DNA of 64,000 nt from Pseudomonadales bacterium (GCA_019090615.1 JAHRVQ010000019.1:1-64000); one strand, 5' to 3'; positions 9,107-17,802 are shown, counted from the stretch's first letter. Made by a program: numbers and translations. Notes: generated by a model from the letters alone, not told the origin.

Positions 9107-9144
9107 TCGATAGTACTTAAACAGTAAGGTCAATGCAAAACGGC
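9107..9144. repeat. Upstream block shared by the two TIR-FGE genes (copy 2)
   Basis: Partner of 7044-7081, two mismatches in 38 bp, at nearly the same distance before the start codon of the second TIR-FGE gene. Confidence 0.8.
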
Positions 9145-9158
9145 CAGCAATAGCACCA

Positions 9159-9189
9159 GCACAAACTGGCTGGTTCGGCCAGTTTGTGC
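9159..9189. other. 12-bp perfect inverted repeat
   Basis: GCACAAACTGGC and its exact complement GCCAGTTTGTGC separated by 7 bases. It lies between the divergent starts of the TIR-PEGA-FGE gene and the methyltransferase gene. No T-run follows on either strand, so it is not a standard terminator; an operator or RNA hairpin is possible. Confidence 0.55.
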
Positions 9190-9297
9190 ACCCATCAGTC
9201 AAACTTCAGATTAGGCTTGCCCGACAAAACTAAGTAGACTGTTTTCAAAGGGCATCAAGCGTGTATAAAAAACACTACCAGACATAGGAAACCAGCC

Positions 9298-9915
9298 ATG
9301 GGCCTGTATGACAAATATGTACTACCTCGATTTATCAATTTGGCCTGCGGCACAAAACAGATTGCCTACCAACGTAAAAAAGTGGTACCAGAGGCCAGTG
9401 GCCGGGTATTAGAAGTTGGCATTGGGCCAGGGCTAAATTTACCCTTCTATGACCCTGATAAAGTGGAACTAGTTTTTGGTCTGGAGCCTGCTGCCGAGAT
9501 GCGCGAGCTAGCCGCAGTACGCGCTGACCAGGTGCCCTTTAAAGTTGAATTTATTGACTTGCCGGGGGAGGAAATACCCCTGGATGATAAATCTGTCGAT
9601 ACGGTATTATTAACCTTTACCCTGTGCACCATTCCCGATGGTCTGGCCGCCCTTAAACAAATGAAACGGGTGTTAAAACCGGGTGGCAAATTAATTTTTT
9701 GCGAACATGGCTCAGCCCCTGATGAAGCTGTAAAAAAATGGCAGGACCGCATCAATCCGATCTGGAAACCCATCGCCGGCGGCTGCAACCTGAATAGAAA
9801 GATCCCGCAGCTGATTGAGCAAAGCGGCTTTAATATCCAGACAATGGAAGCTGGTTATATCCCCGGCGCACCCAGGTTCGCCGCCTACAATTATTGGGGC
9901 CAGGCTAGCGGCTGA
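9298..9915 (+). CDS. Class I SAM-dependent methyltransferase
   Basis: 205 residues, ATG preceded by AGGA. The Rossmann motif I is LEVGIGPGLNLPFY (39-52), an acidic residue ends strand 2 (VFGLEP), strand 4 is VDTVLLTFTLCTI, and the post-motif RVLKPGGKLIFCEHG is typical. Overall order resembles UbiE/METTL7-like small-molecule or phospholipid methyltransferases (an N-terminal YDKYVLPRFINLACG helix may sit on membranes). Substrate unknown. It stands alone between a divergent TIR gene and an AsmA-like gene. Confidence 0.85.
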   Translation: MGLYDKYVLPRFINLACGTKQIAYQRKKVVPEASGRVLEVGIGPGLNLPFYDPDKVELVFGLEPAAEMRELAAVRADQVPFKVEFIDLPGEEIPLDDKSVDTVLLTFTLCTIPDGLAALKQMKRVLKPGGKLIFCEHGSAPDEAVKKWQDRINPIWKPIAGGCNLNRKIPQLIEQSGFNIQTMEAGYIPGAPRFAAYNYWGQASG

Positions 9916-10088
9916 TGACAGGCTGTTAGCAACAAACAATGCTTATTAAACGCTATTCTAGTATGCTGCGGCTGAAATTAGCGCTAATCCGACTGGGCTT
10001 CAGCCCATTTAGCTAGCGCCTTTACTGCGCGTTCTTACTAAGAGCTATCGGTTAGCGCGATGAACAATTTTGGTGGAGTTATATAAAA

Positions 10089-10814
10089 ATGAAAAAAGTT
10101 ATGTTGGCTGTTGGTGTGCTGGCTATCCTAATAATAGGCCTACTGGCTTTTATGATGATCAATGTTAATTCACTGGTTAAAAATGGCGTCGAGATCGCAG
10201 GCCAGGAAGTACTCGGTGTCGCCGTCACTGTTGAATCGGTGGACATTTCTTTTTTTTCCGGCAGCGGCGAAATACGCAACCTGAAAATTGCTAACCCGAG
10301 GGGTTATGAATCACCCTATGCCATTGAAATTGACCAGCTAGTGCTGGCACTCAACGCGGCCTCACTAACTTCTGATGTGGTACATATTGAACATATTTTG
10401 ATCGATGCGCCTAAAATCACCTGGGAAGGTAACCCGGTACGCAACAACCTTAAAGACCTACAGCAAAATGCCAACGACTATGCACCAGCGGGTGAAAAAT
10501 CTTCAACCGACACCGCAGCGAGTGAAGCTTCCGGCCCTACCGTCCAGATCGATGAGCTGACAATCAGTAATGCAGAATTAGGCGTATTTATTCCCCTGCT
10601 CGACCAACCCCTTAATCTAATTGTACCTGTGGTACAGCTAACCGACCTTGGCAAGGATGAGAGCACCTCGCCTGCAGAGGTGATTAACGAAATTTTTGTA
10701 GCGCTCAACAAATCCATCATCCCGTTAATCAAAGCAAACAATACTGGCGCTAATCAACAATTAATCGAAGCCGGTAAAGAGCTTGGCAACAAATTAAAGA
10801 ACCTGTTCCGTTAA
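10089..10814 (+). CDS. AsmA-like membrane-anchored protein
   Basis: 241 residues with GGAG before the ATG. One N-terminal hydrophobic helix (about 5-25) is followed by an AsmA/DUF748-like periplasmic beta domain: VNSLVKNGVEIAGQ, the GVAVTVESVDISFFSGSGE block, LKIANPRGYESPYAIEIDQ, and VHIEHILIDAPKITWEG. AsmA-family proteins lie between the two membranes and take part in lipid transfer or outer-membrane biogenesis; this one is much shorter than AsmA or TamB, so it is a single-module relative. The tail from about 140 is Ser/Ala/Asp rich then helical. A small lipoprotein gene follows 32 bp later, suggesting co-transcription. Confidence 0.7.
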   Translation: MKKVMLAVGVLAILIIGLLAFMMINVNSLVKNGVEIAGQEVLGVAVTVESVDISFFSGSGEIRNLKIANPRGYESPYAIEIDQLVLALNAASLTSDVVHIEHILIDAPKITWEGNPVRNNLKDLQQNANDYAPAGEKSSTDTAASEASGPTVQIDELTISNAELGVFIPLLDQPLNLIVPVVQLTDLGKDESTSPAEVINEIFVALNKSIIPLIKANNTGANQQLIEAGKELGNKLKNLFR

Positions 10815-10846
10815 AATTTTTATTAGAGACAAACAAGAGATTTATT

Positions 10847-11020
10847 ATGACAACCACAAATTGCTTTCGATGCCTTGGCTTAATGATCATACTGGCATTA
10901 ACATCAGCCTGTGCCCCTGAGATTGGCAGCGAGGGCTGGTGTACCGCCTTAAAAGAAAAACCAAAAGGCGACTGGACCGCCACAGAGGCAGGGGATTTTA
11001 CCAAACATTGTATTTTCTAA
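10847..11020 (+). CDS. DUF3012-family small lipoprotein
   Basis: 57 residues. A short N-terminus and hydrophobic stretch lead to the lipobox LTSAC (acylated Cys22). The mature part APEIGSEGWCTALKEKPKGD followed by WTATEAGDFTKHCIF is the DUF3012 signature, with the characteristic WC, KEKPKGDWTA and C-terminal KHC motifs. AAGAGA precedes the ATG. These tiny lipoproteins are common in marine gammaproteobacteria and have no known function. Position after the AsmA-like gene and 38 bp before the cyclase gene suggests one transcript. Confidence 0.85.
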   Translation: MTTTNCFRCLGLMIILALTSACAPEIGSEGWCTALKEKPKGDWTATEAGDFTKHCIF

Positions 11021-11058
11021 TTTAGCCTGCTTCCCAACTAAGGAACTAAGGAATCATT

Positions 11059-12498
11059 ATGAACGCCTATGTCGTTTTTACGGATCTTAAAGGGTTTTCC
11101 AAACTAACAGAAAACCAACTAACCGTGTATTTTGTTGATGTTCAAAAGGCCATTTTTACCACGCTGGAGAAATACAACAACAAGGCAAAAGTTCTGAATA
11201 CCTGGGGCGATGCGTTTTTTATGGTATTTGAAAATGCCCAGGACGCTGTTAACTGGATGTTTGACTACCGCGACTGCATGAAAAAAATGGATTTTGATGG
11301 ATTTGGCATACCGCCGCTGTCACCACGGATTGCCGGTCATTTCGGCCAATTTGAAGTCATCGAAGACCCCATCTTAAAGCGCATGAATGCCGTAGGACAT
11401 CATATCAATACCGCCGCAAGAATAGAGCCCATCACTAAGGAAGGCGAAATTTATGTCACTGATGAGTTCAAAAATGCGATTGATGGCTTGCTGCCCGGAA
11501 CAACCCAGGACATAAAATTTGAGGGCCTGGGCGAAATCCCAATGGCAAAAAATTTCGGTACGACTAATATTTTCAGATTACGCAGAGCCGCCGAAAAAGA
11601 GCAGATCATTGACAAACTTGTTAGGCTGGATTTACAGCCAGCACTGCCTGAACCAGTAAAAATTTCATCTGCAGAAATCAAAAATTTTGAAAACTTAGAA
11701 CCGCTGACCAGTTTTGATATGTTTAACGCGTTATACCCCGCCACACTACAGGGTGCCAGCAGCGAATATACCTTTAAGATGACCAAACTATTAATGAAAT
11801 TTGGCCAATATGAAAAAGCCCTTGAACTCATCGAAAAAATAGAATTAGCCTCGTTAGCCGTTGATGGCCTTGAAATCTTTCCTAATCGGTCTAATTTTGA
11901 AATCCAGAAAACCAAAGCTAATTGCCTGAGCCGTGTTAATCAATATGAAGCAGCAGCCAACATTATCTATCAGCTGTGGCAATCCAACCAGCAGCCGACT
12001 GAAACGCTCTCCATGCTTGCGGCCCAATATAAACGCCGCGCTCTGTATGGTGAAAATAAAACAATTGATCCGCAAAATATTAATAAACAACTGCTGGAAC
12101 GGGCAAGAGATTTATATCTCGAAGCGTTTCGGCTAGATATCAGCAACTATTACCCTGCCATTAATGCAGCTTACCTGTATAAAATACTCGAAGATGAAAG
12201 TGGTAGTGGCATTAAATTAGCCCATTATATTATTGATGCTTTTGATGACCAGCCGAAGGATAACTGGTGGTTAACTTCCACCCTGGCTGAGGCAAATATC
12301 CTTTGTGAAGATTTTGCAACCGCTAACGATATATATAAAAACAACATAGACCAGTTAACACCAGCACCAGGCGTGTTCGATTTAGAAAGTACCGTAGAGC
12401 AATTGTACATCTATAAAAATTTTGCCAACCAGGATCAACAAATTCAGAATGTTATCGATTTGCTAGAGACCTACATACGTGCATTGAAGCCTGAATAA
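11059..12498 (+). CDS. Class III nucleotidyl-cyclase homology domain with helical (TRAFs-binding-like) tail
   Basis: 479 residues, AAGGAA before ATG. Residues 1-185 are a class III cyclase homology domain: metal-binding Asp9 in FTDLKGFS, Asp51 in TWGDAFF, and the transition-state pair Asn117/Arg121 in GHHINTAARIE. The residues that select adenine in adenylate cyclases (Lys four before the second Asp; Asp five before the Gly of GxxxN) are Asn47 and Arg108 here, so the substrate is not evident. Residues 220-479 are TPR-like helices including ERARDLYLEAFRLDISNYYP, as in TRAFs-binding/DUF4071 proteins. No membrane segment. It may produce a cyclic nucleotide or may bind a nucleotide without turnover. 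Confidence 0.8.
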   Translation: MNAYVVFTDLKGFSKLTENQLTVYFVDVQKAIFTTLEKYNNKAKVLNTWGDAFFMVFENAQDAVNWMFDYRDCMKKMDFDGFGIPPLSPRIAGHFGQFEVIEDPILKRMNAVGHHINTAARIEPITKEGEIYVTDEFKNAIDGLLPGTTQDIKFEGLGEIPMAKNFGTTNIFRLRRAAEKEQIIDKLVRLDLQPALPEPVKISSAEIKNFENLEPLTSFDMFNALYPATLQGASSEYTFKMTKLLMKFGQYEKALELIEKIELASLAVDGLEIFPNRSNFEIQKTKANCLSRVNQYEAAANIIYQLWQSNQQPTETLSMLAAQYKRRALYGENKTIDPQNINKQLLERARDLYLEAFRLDISNYYPAINAAYLYKILEDESGSGIKLAHYIIDAFDDQPKDNWWLTSTLAEANILCEDFATANDIYKNNIDQLTPAPGVFDLESTVEQLYIYKNFANQDQQIQNVIDLLETYIRALKPE

Positions 12499-12856
12499 TT
12501 CGCTTATAAAACCACAGGAAAACGGAACTAAAGCCCAACCAAAGTGAAACTAAAGTGAAACCTTATAGACTTTGCTGTTACTACGTTTAGCAACAGCAGT
12601 AACCATTAATTGCTTACTTTCGGCTACCTGGGGTGTAAATCATCCATAGAAACGGACGCTGATTGCTCTACTAATCTTGCCTGACACATAGGGCAGCCTT
12701 GCCCCGCATAGCTAAACCCTGCCAAATTAATCGTGATACACTGACCCAATCTACAGGTAGGCATCCACCTTGCCTTCACCACATAGGCCTGGCTCACCCC
12801 CAGAAAAATTACATCCGGTGCCCAACCCGTAGGGCCCGAAATGTTTCGGATTAATA
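12499..12856. other. Intergenic, possible 46-codon Cys-containing frame
   Basis: No recognised gene. A minus-strand frame at 12624-12764 could encode 46 residues with a CPMC pair and a second CxxxxxC, preceded by AAGG very close to the ATG. Coding status is doubtful. Short direct repeats (AAAGTGAAACT) occur near 12541-12565. Confidence 0.3.
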
Positions 12857-14110
12857 ATGAGTAATACAACAGATAAACAGAACCCTGATTTAACCCATAC
12901 TCAAACAACGCTTGAATACGGTTCACCGGCATTAAAAAAAGTAATCGAAGAAATAGGTAAAAGTGCCACCATAAGCAAGCAGGAGGGCAACAACCCGCAT
13001 CCAGCAATAGACATTGTGCGCCAATCTGGCCTTGGCGCGGTACGTTTGCCAAAAGCTGAAGGCGGCGCTGGATATAGCCTTAGAGAGTTCTTTAGCATGT
13101 TTATTGACCTGGCTGCAGCTGACTCAGATGTTCCACATATATTGCGCTCCCATTACTGGTTTATTGAGGAGCGCTTACGCTCGCCCAACATTGAAGAGCG
13201 TTCCCGTTGGCTAAAACAGGTACTAAAGGGCGATATATTCGGCAATGCAGTTACGGAGATAGGCAGTTCTTTTGGCATTGCAACCACGCTCACTCCAAAG
13301 GCTGATGATTTCATTCTGCAGGGCAAAAAATACTATTGTACCGGCAGCTTATATTCAGACTGGGTTGCAGTCGCAGCTATCATGCCCGATCGCGAACTAG
13401 CCACAGCCGTGATCCCAACCAACCGCGCAGGTGTCGAATTAGTGGATGACTGGGATGGTATCGGGCAACAATTTACCGGTAGTGGTACCGGCATATTCGA
13501 CCAGGTAACTGTCCATGCTGATGAATTAATGAGCACCCAGTTGGTAGAATCGAGAAGCAGCGGCAAACAAATTCGGGTCCCCACCGAGCCTTATCTTATC
13601 GCCCAGTTCTGTCAGCTTATACTAACCGCGATCATTGTTGGTGTAATGCGTAATGTCGTCACCGATGCAGTCGCAATGGTTAAAAAGCGTGCTCGCACCT
13701 ACGCCCATGGCAGTGCTGAATCTGCCGCAGCTGACCCGCTATTACTAGAAACCATTGGCAGAATATCAAGCGCTACCACTGCCGCGCAAGCCGTGGTGCT
13801 GGCAGCCGCCGATGCCCAGGACGAAGCATTAGCGACGGTAGTTGACGGTGTCGCCGACTTTGAAGCCGCTCACCGTGGCTCGCTGCTGGCCGCTGAAGCC
13901 AAGGTTATTATCGACGAAATTGCACCGCGTGCTGCAACCATGTTATTCGATGTAGGCGGCTCGTCAGCCGTTAAGCAAAGTGAAAACCTGGACCGCCACT
14001 GGCGTAATATTAGAACCCTTGCTTCACATAACCCCACGGTTTATAAGGCCCGCGCCATCGGCGAATTTCTTGTGAGCGGCGAGCATGTACCGCGTAATGG
14101 TTTCTTTTAG
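12857..14110 (+). CDS. Acyl-CoA-dehydrogenase-fold flavoenzyme (DszC/SfnB-like)
   Basis: 417 residues. It has the three-part acyl-CoA dehydrogenase fold: helical N-domain (GAVRLPKAEGGAGYSLREF), a middle beta domain (LQGKKYYCTGSLYSDWVAV), and a helical C-domain ending in NLDRHWRNIRTLASHNPTVY, the block seen in DszC/SfnB-type FMNH2-dependent monooxygenases. The Glu base of true acyl-CoA dehydrogenases is not evident. Members oxidise sulfur or aromatic compounds using reduced flavin from a partner reductase; no reductase gene is adjacent. Probably sulfur scavenging, by inference. No neighbours within 350 bp on the same strand upstream. Confidence 0.8.
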   Translation: MSNTTDKQNPDLTHTQTTLEYGSPALKKVIEEIGKSATISKQEGNNPHPAIDIVRQSGLGAVRLPKAEGGAGYSLREFFSMFIDLAAADSDVPHILRSHYWFIEERLRSPNIEERSRWLKQVLKGDIFGNAVTEIGSSFGIATTLTPKADDFILQGKKYYCTGSLYSDWVAVAAIMPDRELATAVIPTNRAGVELVDDWDGIGQQFTGSGTGIFDQVTVHADELMSTQLVESRSSGKQIRVPTEPYLIAQFCQLILTAIIVGVMRNVVTDAVAMVKKRARTYAHGSAESAAADPLLLETIGRISSATTAAQAVVLAAADAQDEALATVVDGVADFEAAHRGSLLAAEAKVIIDEIAPRAATMLFDVGGSSAVKQSENLDRHWRNIRTLASHNPTVYKARAIGEFLVSGEHVPRNGFF

Positions 14111-14545
14111 GGCGAGACAGCGCGGTTAAGAGCGCCATATTAAAAGGTTAACGACTCCCTATCATTCATCGACACTGAAAATCAGCCTGTATGGCGGCAA
14201 ACCTGAAATACATATTGTCGTGAAAAGCATCGATTAGAATTTAATGAACACGAGCACATGGCGCTCAATATAAAGTCACATGGATTTAACAATTGATCAC
14301 ACCGCCGTAAGAGCAATAAATTTGCAACTAGTCAGCCAAAAAACAAAATAGGCCTTGACGCCATTTTTCGCGAATTTTCTTATTTCAGCGCCACTTAAAG
14401 CAATATGATTAAGACCTCCCCAAACGGCTTTAGTTTGCCGCGGTTCGTTTATTGCGAACAAGGTGGGATAAGTCTATTCTTGCGACGTGTTGGAGGTGAA
14501 TTTTGAAGGTGCCTCTAGCGTAGACCTTTCAGGCGAGGTGAAATT
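14111..14545. other. Intergenic, left flank of decayed mobile tract
   Basis: About 435 bp with no recognised gene or RNA. It ends with a good ribosome site (GAGGTG) belonging to the antitoxin-like remnant. Confidence 0.5.
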
Positions 14546-14780
14546 ATGGCAATCCTAAAAGACTATCAAGAACTGCCCAACCAGGCAGTTGCTCAATGCA
14601 CGGCCCAGTGCATCTGAGTTGAGCAGACTGGTAAGTGAAAAGCCCAATGCAGATAGAGCCTGCGTAAAAATGGATGGCCACAACATGATGTTGCCTCGTC
14701 AGGCAATTTACTTGTTGCGCGACCTTCTAGCAGACATCGCTCAAGGTAGAGGCATGCTGCTATTTCCTCACTCACGGTAG
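14546..14780 (+). pseudogene. Remnant of an excisionase/HTH-type antitoxin
   Basis: A start codon with GAGGTG eight bases upstream opens MAILKDYQELPN, then stops after 23 codons. A shifted frame (from about 14589) continues as LNARPSASELSRLV and DGHNMMLPRQAIYLLRDLL, ADIAQGRGMLLFPH. The latter matches the N-terminal half of the common antitoxins that read LPxxAxxLLxxILxxMAxGxxVxLxP before an excisionase-like helix-turn-helix. The DNA-binding half is missing. So the gene has at least one frameshift and a 3' truncation. Family assignment is from remembered motif pattern only. Confidence 0.5.
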
Positions 14781-14883
14781 AACAGCATGAATCAGGAAAC
14801 CCAAACCACTGAATGGAAGCAAAGCTGGCGTGATAGCTACATCAAATGGCTATGTGGATTTGCCAATGCTCAGGGCGGCACCT

Positions 14884-14897
14884 TAACCATTAACCAT
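14884..14897 (+). repeat. 7-bp tandem duplication causing frameshift
   Basis: TAACCAT directly repeated. Deleting one copy joins the two reading frames of the AlbA_2 gene exactly, so this duplication is the inactivating event. Confidence 0.9.
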
Positions 14898-15907
14898 TGG
14901 CAAAAATGATACGGGTGAGGTTGTTGGTGTTAGTAACGCCAAAAAATTGCTGGAAGATATTCCCAATAAAGTGCGCGATATGCTCGGTATCGTGGTGGAT
15001 GTCCACTTGAAAAAGCGTAAAGGCCACGCGCTATTGGAAATTCTCGTTGAGGCCAGCCCATACCCGGTCAGTTACAAAGGGCAGTACCACTATCGAAGCG
15101 GCAGTACCAAGCAAGAATTGAAAGGTACAGCACTGGATACCTTTTTGTTGCGCAAGTTAGGAAAGCATTGGGATGGAGTGCCTGTGCCAGGCATAAAGCT
15201 AGGTGATTTATCTAATTCTGTCATCAAGAATTTTGGTCAACTAGCCAAACAAAGCCGCCGCCTTGATGATGCTATTTTGAAAGAGCCTATGGGCAGTTTG
15301 CTGGAAAAGCTCGGTTTACGCGATGGAAAATACCTCAAACGTGCCGCCCTTTTGTTGTTTCACTCGGTACCGGAAAGCCTAATCACAGGCGCGTATACCA
15401 AGCTCGGGTTTTTCCGCAGCAACAGTGATCTGCGTTACCAGGATGAAATTAACGGCGACCTGTTTACTCAAGTAGAAAAAACGCTGGATTTATTGCTGAC
15501 AAAATACCTTCAAGCGGGTATCAGTTATCGGGGTGTTCAGCGTATTGAAATGCTGCCAGTACCAGAAGCCGCGTTACGTGAAGCCGTATTAAATGCACTG
15601 ATCCATAAAGATTATGCCAGTGGCGCACCTATACAGATTAGTGTCTATGCCGATAAATTGATGGTCTGGAACCCAGGCACTTTACCGCCAGATTGGAGCG
15701 TAGAAAAATTGTTAGGGAAGCATGCATCAGAACCCTATAACCCCGATATTGCCAACGCCTTTTTTCGTGCTGGTTTGATAGAAAGTTGGGGCCGCGGTAT
15801 TGAGCGTATCTTCGAGGCTTGCCACGAAGCAGGAACGCCAGAACCTCTGCTTCGGGCTGAAACGACGGGCGTATGGATGGAATTTCCATTTTCTGATCAG
15901 CAAATCA

Positions 15908-15943
15908 CAGGGCAAGTCGCAGGGCAAGTCGCAGGGCAAGTCC
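15908..15943 (+). repeat. 12-bp tandem repeat, 3 copies, in frame
   Basis: Unit CAGGGCAAGTCG encodes GQVA repeats between the ATPase-like block and the C-terminal winged helix. Such GQV/GEV repeats are usual in this family. Confidence 0.9.
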
Positions 15944-16164
15944 AGAAACTAACCAATGTCATCCAGGGCGAGATGTCCCGTACGGAATTAATGAGCGCCT
16001 TAAATCTTAGAAATCGTGATAGTTTTTCCAAACGTTATTTAAAGCCCTCGCTAGTGGCTGGTTATATTGAAATGACCATACCCGACAAACCCAATAGCCG
16101 CTTACAGAAGTATCGCTTAACCGAACAGGGCAGCCGCTTAAGGCAAGCGCCGAAAAGCTTATAA

Positions 16165-16808
16165 ACCCGATAACAAAGCGGGCTGTATTCAGACGCAAAT
16201 ACGCCCGATTCTGGGCTATTGGAGAAAGAACCATTGAATGCTTTTGAGATTCAAATGGGGACGACACAGGAGTTAGGCGAACAAGAGCAGCTAAAAATAA
16301 ACCACAAACATTTCACAAGTAATGATCGTGAGTAAAATTGAGCGGATAAAACTCTACTAATTTTTTACTTTTTTAGCGTATTTGCTCGATTATTTAATAA
16401 TCCGGTTTTGGTAAAATCATAACTACCTACTGGCGTATTACTCCCTCTCTGATCATATAAATATCAAACTACCCCCCTATATCGACTTCGTCAGTGATGA
16501 GGCAATACCGCCACTACACACCCTAATCAGGAGCATCTGCATAAGAGAAGTATTCAGAGATTTCTTCCATTCAATCGTACTATCACTCACCGCCTTCAAC
16601 CGTACCGTAGCAACAGTAGATAACTACGCGCGCTGGGCTGAAGAAGAGTCAGTTAGATAGACTATCAGCATTACTGATAGTCACCAAAGCTCATGCATTA
16701 GAAGTGACGCTTCGCGTAGGTAACGGAACCTTATAGCCGCCAACATACAGGGATAAATAAACCTTGATGTCTGGCAATTACCTAATCAAACAATCCGGAT
16801 ACCTCAAC
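16165..16808. other. Intergenic in decayed mobile tract
   Basis: No recognised gene. A plus-strand open frame without ATG ending at 16660 (tail RTVATVDNYARWAEEESVR) could be a degraded accessory gene. A CTATCAGcattaCTGATAG inverted repeat follows it at 16663-16681. Nothing else is supported. Confidence 0.4.
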
Positions 16809-17249
16809 ATGAATAATAACTACAGCGCCACTGCCAGTAACGATAACCATGCAGACCTCAACACCAACCAACAAGCAACAATCCAGGAAGCAATAGGCAT
16901 TTTTGAGTCTCGCCTACGCCGCAATACCAAAGCCTTCACCTGCCCTACTGATGTTAAGCAGTTCTGACAGTTACAGATAGCAGAAGAAAAGGATGAACAT
17001 TTCTGCCGCATGTTCCTTGATAACCAACATTGACTAATAGCTTTTGAGAAGTTGTTCAGGGACACTATTGATAGCGCAACTGTTTACCCTAGAGTAGTAG
17101 TAAGAAGATCAATAGAACTGAATGCCGGGGCGGTTATATTTACCCACAACCATCCCTCTGGCTTACCCAATCCCAGTACAGCTGACATCAAGATCACAGA
17201 ACGACTGAAGGAAGCATTGGCCCTGGTCGATGTACGGGTGTTGGATCAT
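16809..17249 (+). pseudogene. radC: Mobile-element RadC (JAB/MPN) remnant
   Basis: One continuous frame interrupted by two TGA codons (16965 and 17031). It starts MNNNYSATASNDNH, continues ESRLRRNTKAFTCPTDVKQF-stop-QLQIAEEKDEHFCRMFLDNQH-stop, then [40 protein letters not shown] and [18 protein letters not shown]. The HxH plus downstream Asp zinc motif of the JAB fold is intact. Homology ends at 17249, before the usual C-terminal GG/SLAE segment, so it is truncated too. The second TGA sits where relatives have Arg (CGA to TGA). RadC-like genes of this length are typical cargo of integrative elements. Not functional as it stands. Confidence 0.85.
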
Positions 17250-17364
17250 GTATTTCGCATTTTCGCTATGCGATCTCTACGCCTGCGAGTTTTTCATAGC
17301 TGGATGGGGCGCTCGCAACTTCACTACGTGAATTTGCTGTTGCCTTTGTGGACTGGGTTTTGTG

Positions 17365-17409
17365 TTTCGTTTTTCTTGTTTTCGCCTGGCGAAAACAAGA
17401 AAAACGAAA
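17365..17409. terminator. Perfect 22-bp palindrome downstream of tRNA-Ser
   Basis: Arms TTTCGTTTTTCTTGTTTTCGCC-like (17365-17386) and exact complement (17388-17409) with a one-base centre. It begins 5 bp after the tRNA 3' end on the minus strand and could terminate it, though the stem is A/T-rich and no clear T-run follows. A repeat element or the edge of an insertion is the alternative. Confidence 0.55.
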
Positions 17410-17413
17410 TAGA

Positions 17414-17501
17414 TGGCGGAGAGGGAGGGATTCGAACCCTCGATACCGTGAGGTATACACACTTTCCAGGCGTGCTCCTTCGACCGCTCGGACACCTCTC
17501 C
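17414..17501 (-). tRNA. tRNA-Ser (anticodon GGA)
   Basis: 88 nt with encoded CCA. Acceptor GGAGAGG pairs CCTCTCC with discriminator G, the anticodon loop reads CCTGGAAAG (GGA), there is a long variable arm, and the T-arm is GAGGGTTCGAATCCCTC. It marks the right edge of the decayed mobile tract, whose truncated radC lies just beyond its 3' end, a common integration position. Confidence 0.95.
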
Positions 17502-17704
17502 GTTTAGAACGCTATTTATCGTTAAACCCTTTTATAAAGTGGTGTTAATAACGAGAAATATAAATTATAAAATCGAATATTGAAATTCGACTTATTGAAC
17601 CGCTTCACATTAATTGTTGGGCCGTTCATTAAATTTCATGACAAGCTTCACATGAAAGCCTATATGGTATTTTTGAACGCTTTGGATTCACCCCAGCTAG
17701 AAGA

Positions 17705-17802
17705 CACCCCAGCCACATCCCGGCACACGAACTCATTGCTACCGTTGCTCCCTTCCAGGCCTGGCGGAATTCACAAGTCGTCGTTGCGAGAGGACCGAGG
17801 TG
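17705..17802 (-). ncRNA. ffs: Signal recognition particle RNA (4.5S)
   Basis: About 98 nt. The universally conserved core is clear on the minus strand: CGCCAGGCCTGGAAGGGAGC (GGAA tetraloop of the Ffh-binding hairpin), then GTTCGTGTGCCGGGATGTGG. The ends CACCTCGGTC and GGCTGGGGTG pair over ten positions (with G-U). Exact ends are inferred from this terminal helix. It pairs with Ffh and targets membrane proteins. dnaX, a frequent neighbour of ffs in this class, is not near it here. Confidence 0.9.

Larger units (their letters stand above)
14787..16164 (+). pseudogene. AlbA_2 / RecG-like ATP-binding protein, frameshifted
   Basis: The original start is the ATG at 14787 (MNQETQTTEWKQSW, the usual AlbA_2/Schlafen opening), running through FANAQGGTLTI. 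A 7-bp tandem duplication (TAACCAT twice, 14884-14897) then shifts the frame and causes a stop at 14907-14909. Removing seven bases restores TIGKNDTGEVVGVSNAKKLL and a continuous 456-residue protein. The rest is intact: AlbA_2 domain, then REAVLNALIHKDYASG and NPGTLPPDW, SWGRGIERIFEAC (HATPase_c_4/RecG C-terminal block), a GQVAGQVAGQV repeat and a winged-helix-like end. Such proteins are accessory DNA-binding regulators. Translation from an internal TTG (14947) would lack the N-terminus. Confidence 0.85.

Noticed and set aside
9159-9189. Rho-independent terminator
   Set aside because: The hairpin is perfect but no T-run follows on either strand, and it lies between divergent starts.
9060-9297. 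DGR template repeat or reverse transcriptase near the TIR-FGE pair
   Set aside because: No sequence resembling the variable region occurs in the flanks other than the two gene copies, and no protein in the window has reverse-transcriptase motifs.
11059-12498. Pycsar-type antiphage system (pyrimidine cyclase with TIR effector)
   Set aside because: The nearby TIR proteins lack a cyclic-nucleotide-binding domain, are on the other strand and are 2 kb or more away, and the cyclase has a helical tail not seen in PycC.
12624-12764. Small CPMC-containing protein gene
   Set aside because: Only 46 codons, ribosome site too close to the start, and no family recognised.
16417-16660. Protein gene in the mobile tract
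   Set aside because: Open frame has no start codon and I cannot match it to a family; kept only as a possible degraded fragment.
16965-17033. UGA recoding or selenocysteine in radC
   Set aside because: Two TGA codons occur with a 3' truncation in a decayed tract, one at a position where relatives have Arg. Simple nonsense mutation explains it; no other gene in the window uses internal TGA.
17414-17501. Direct-repeat attachment sites for an element at tRNA-Ser
   Set aside because: I found no second copy of the tRNA 3' end to the left within the window, so an intact integrated element cannot be delimited.
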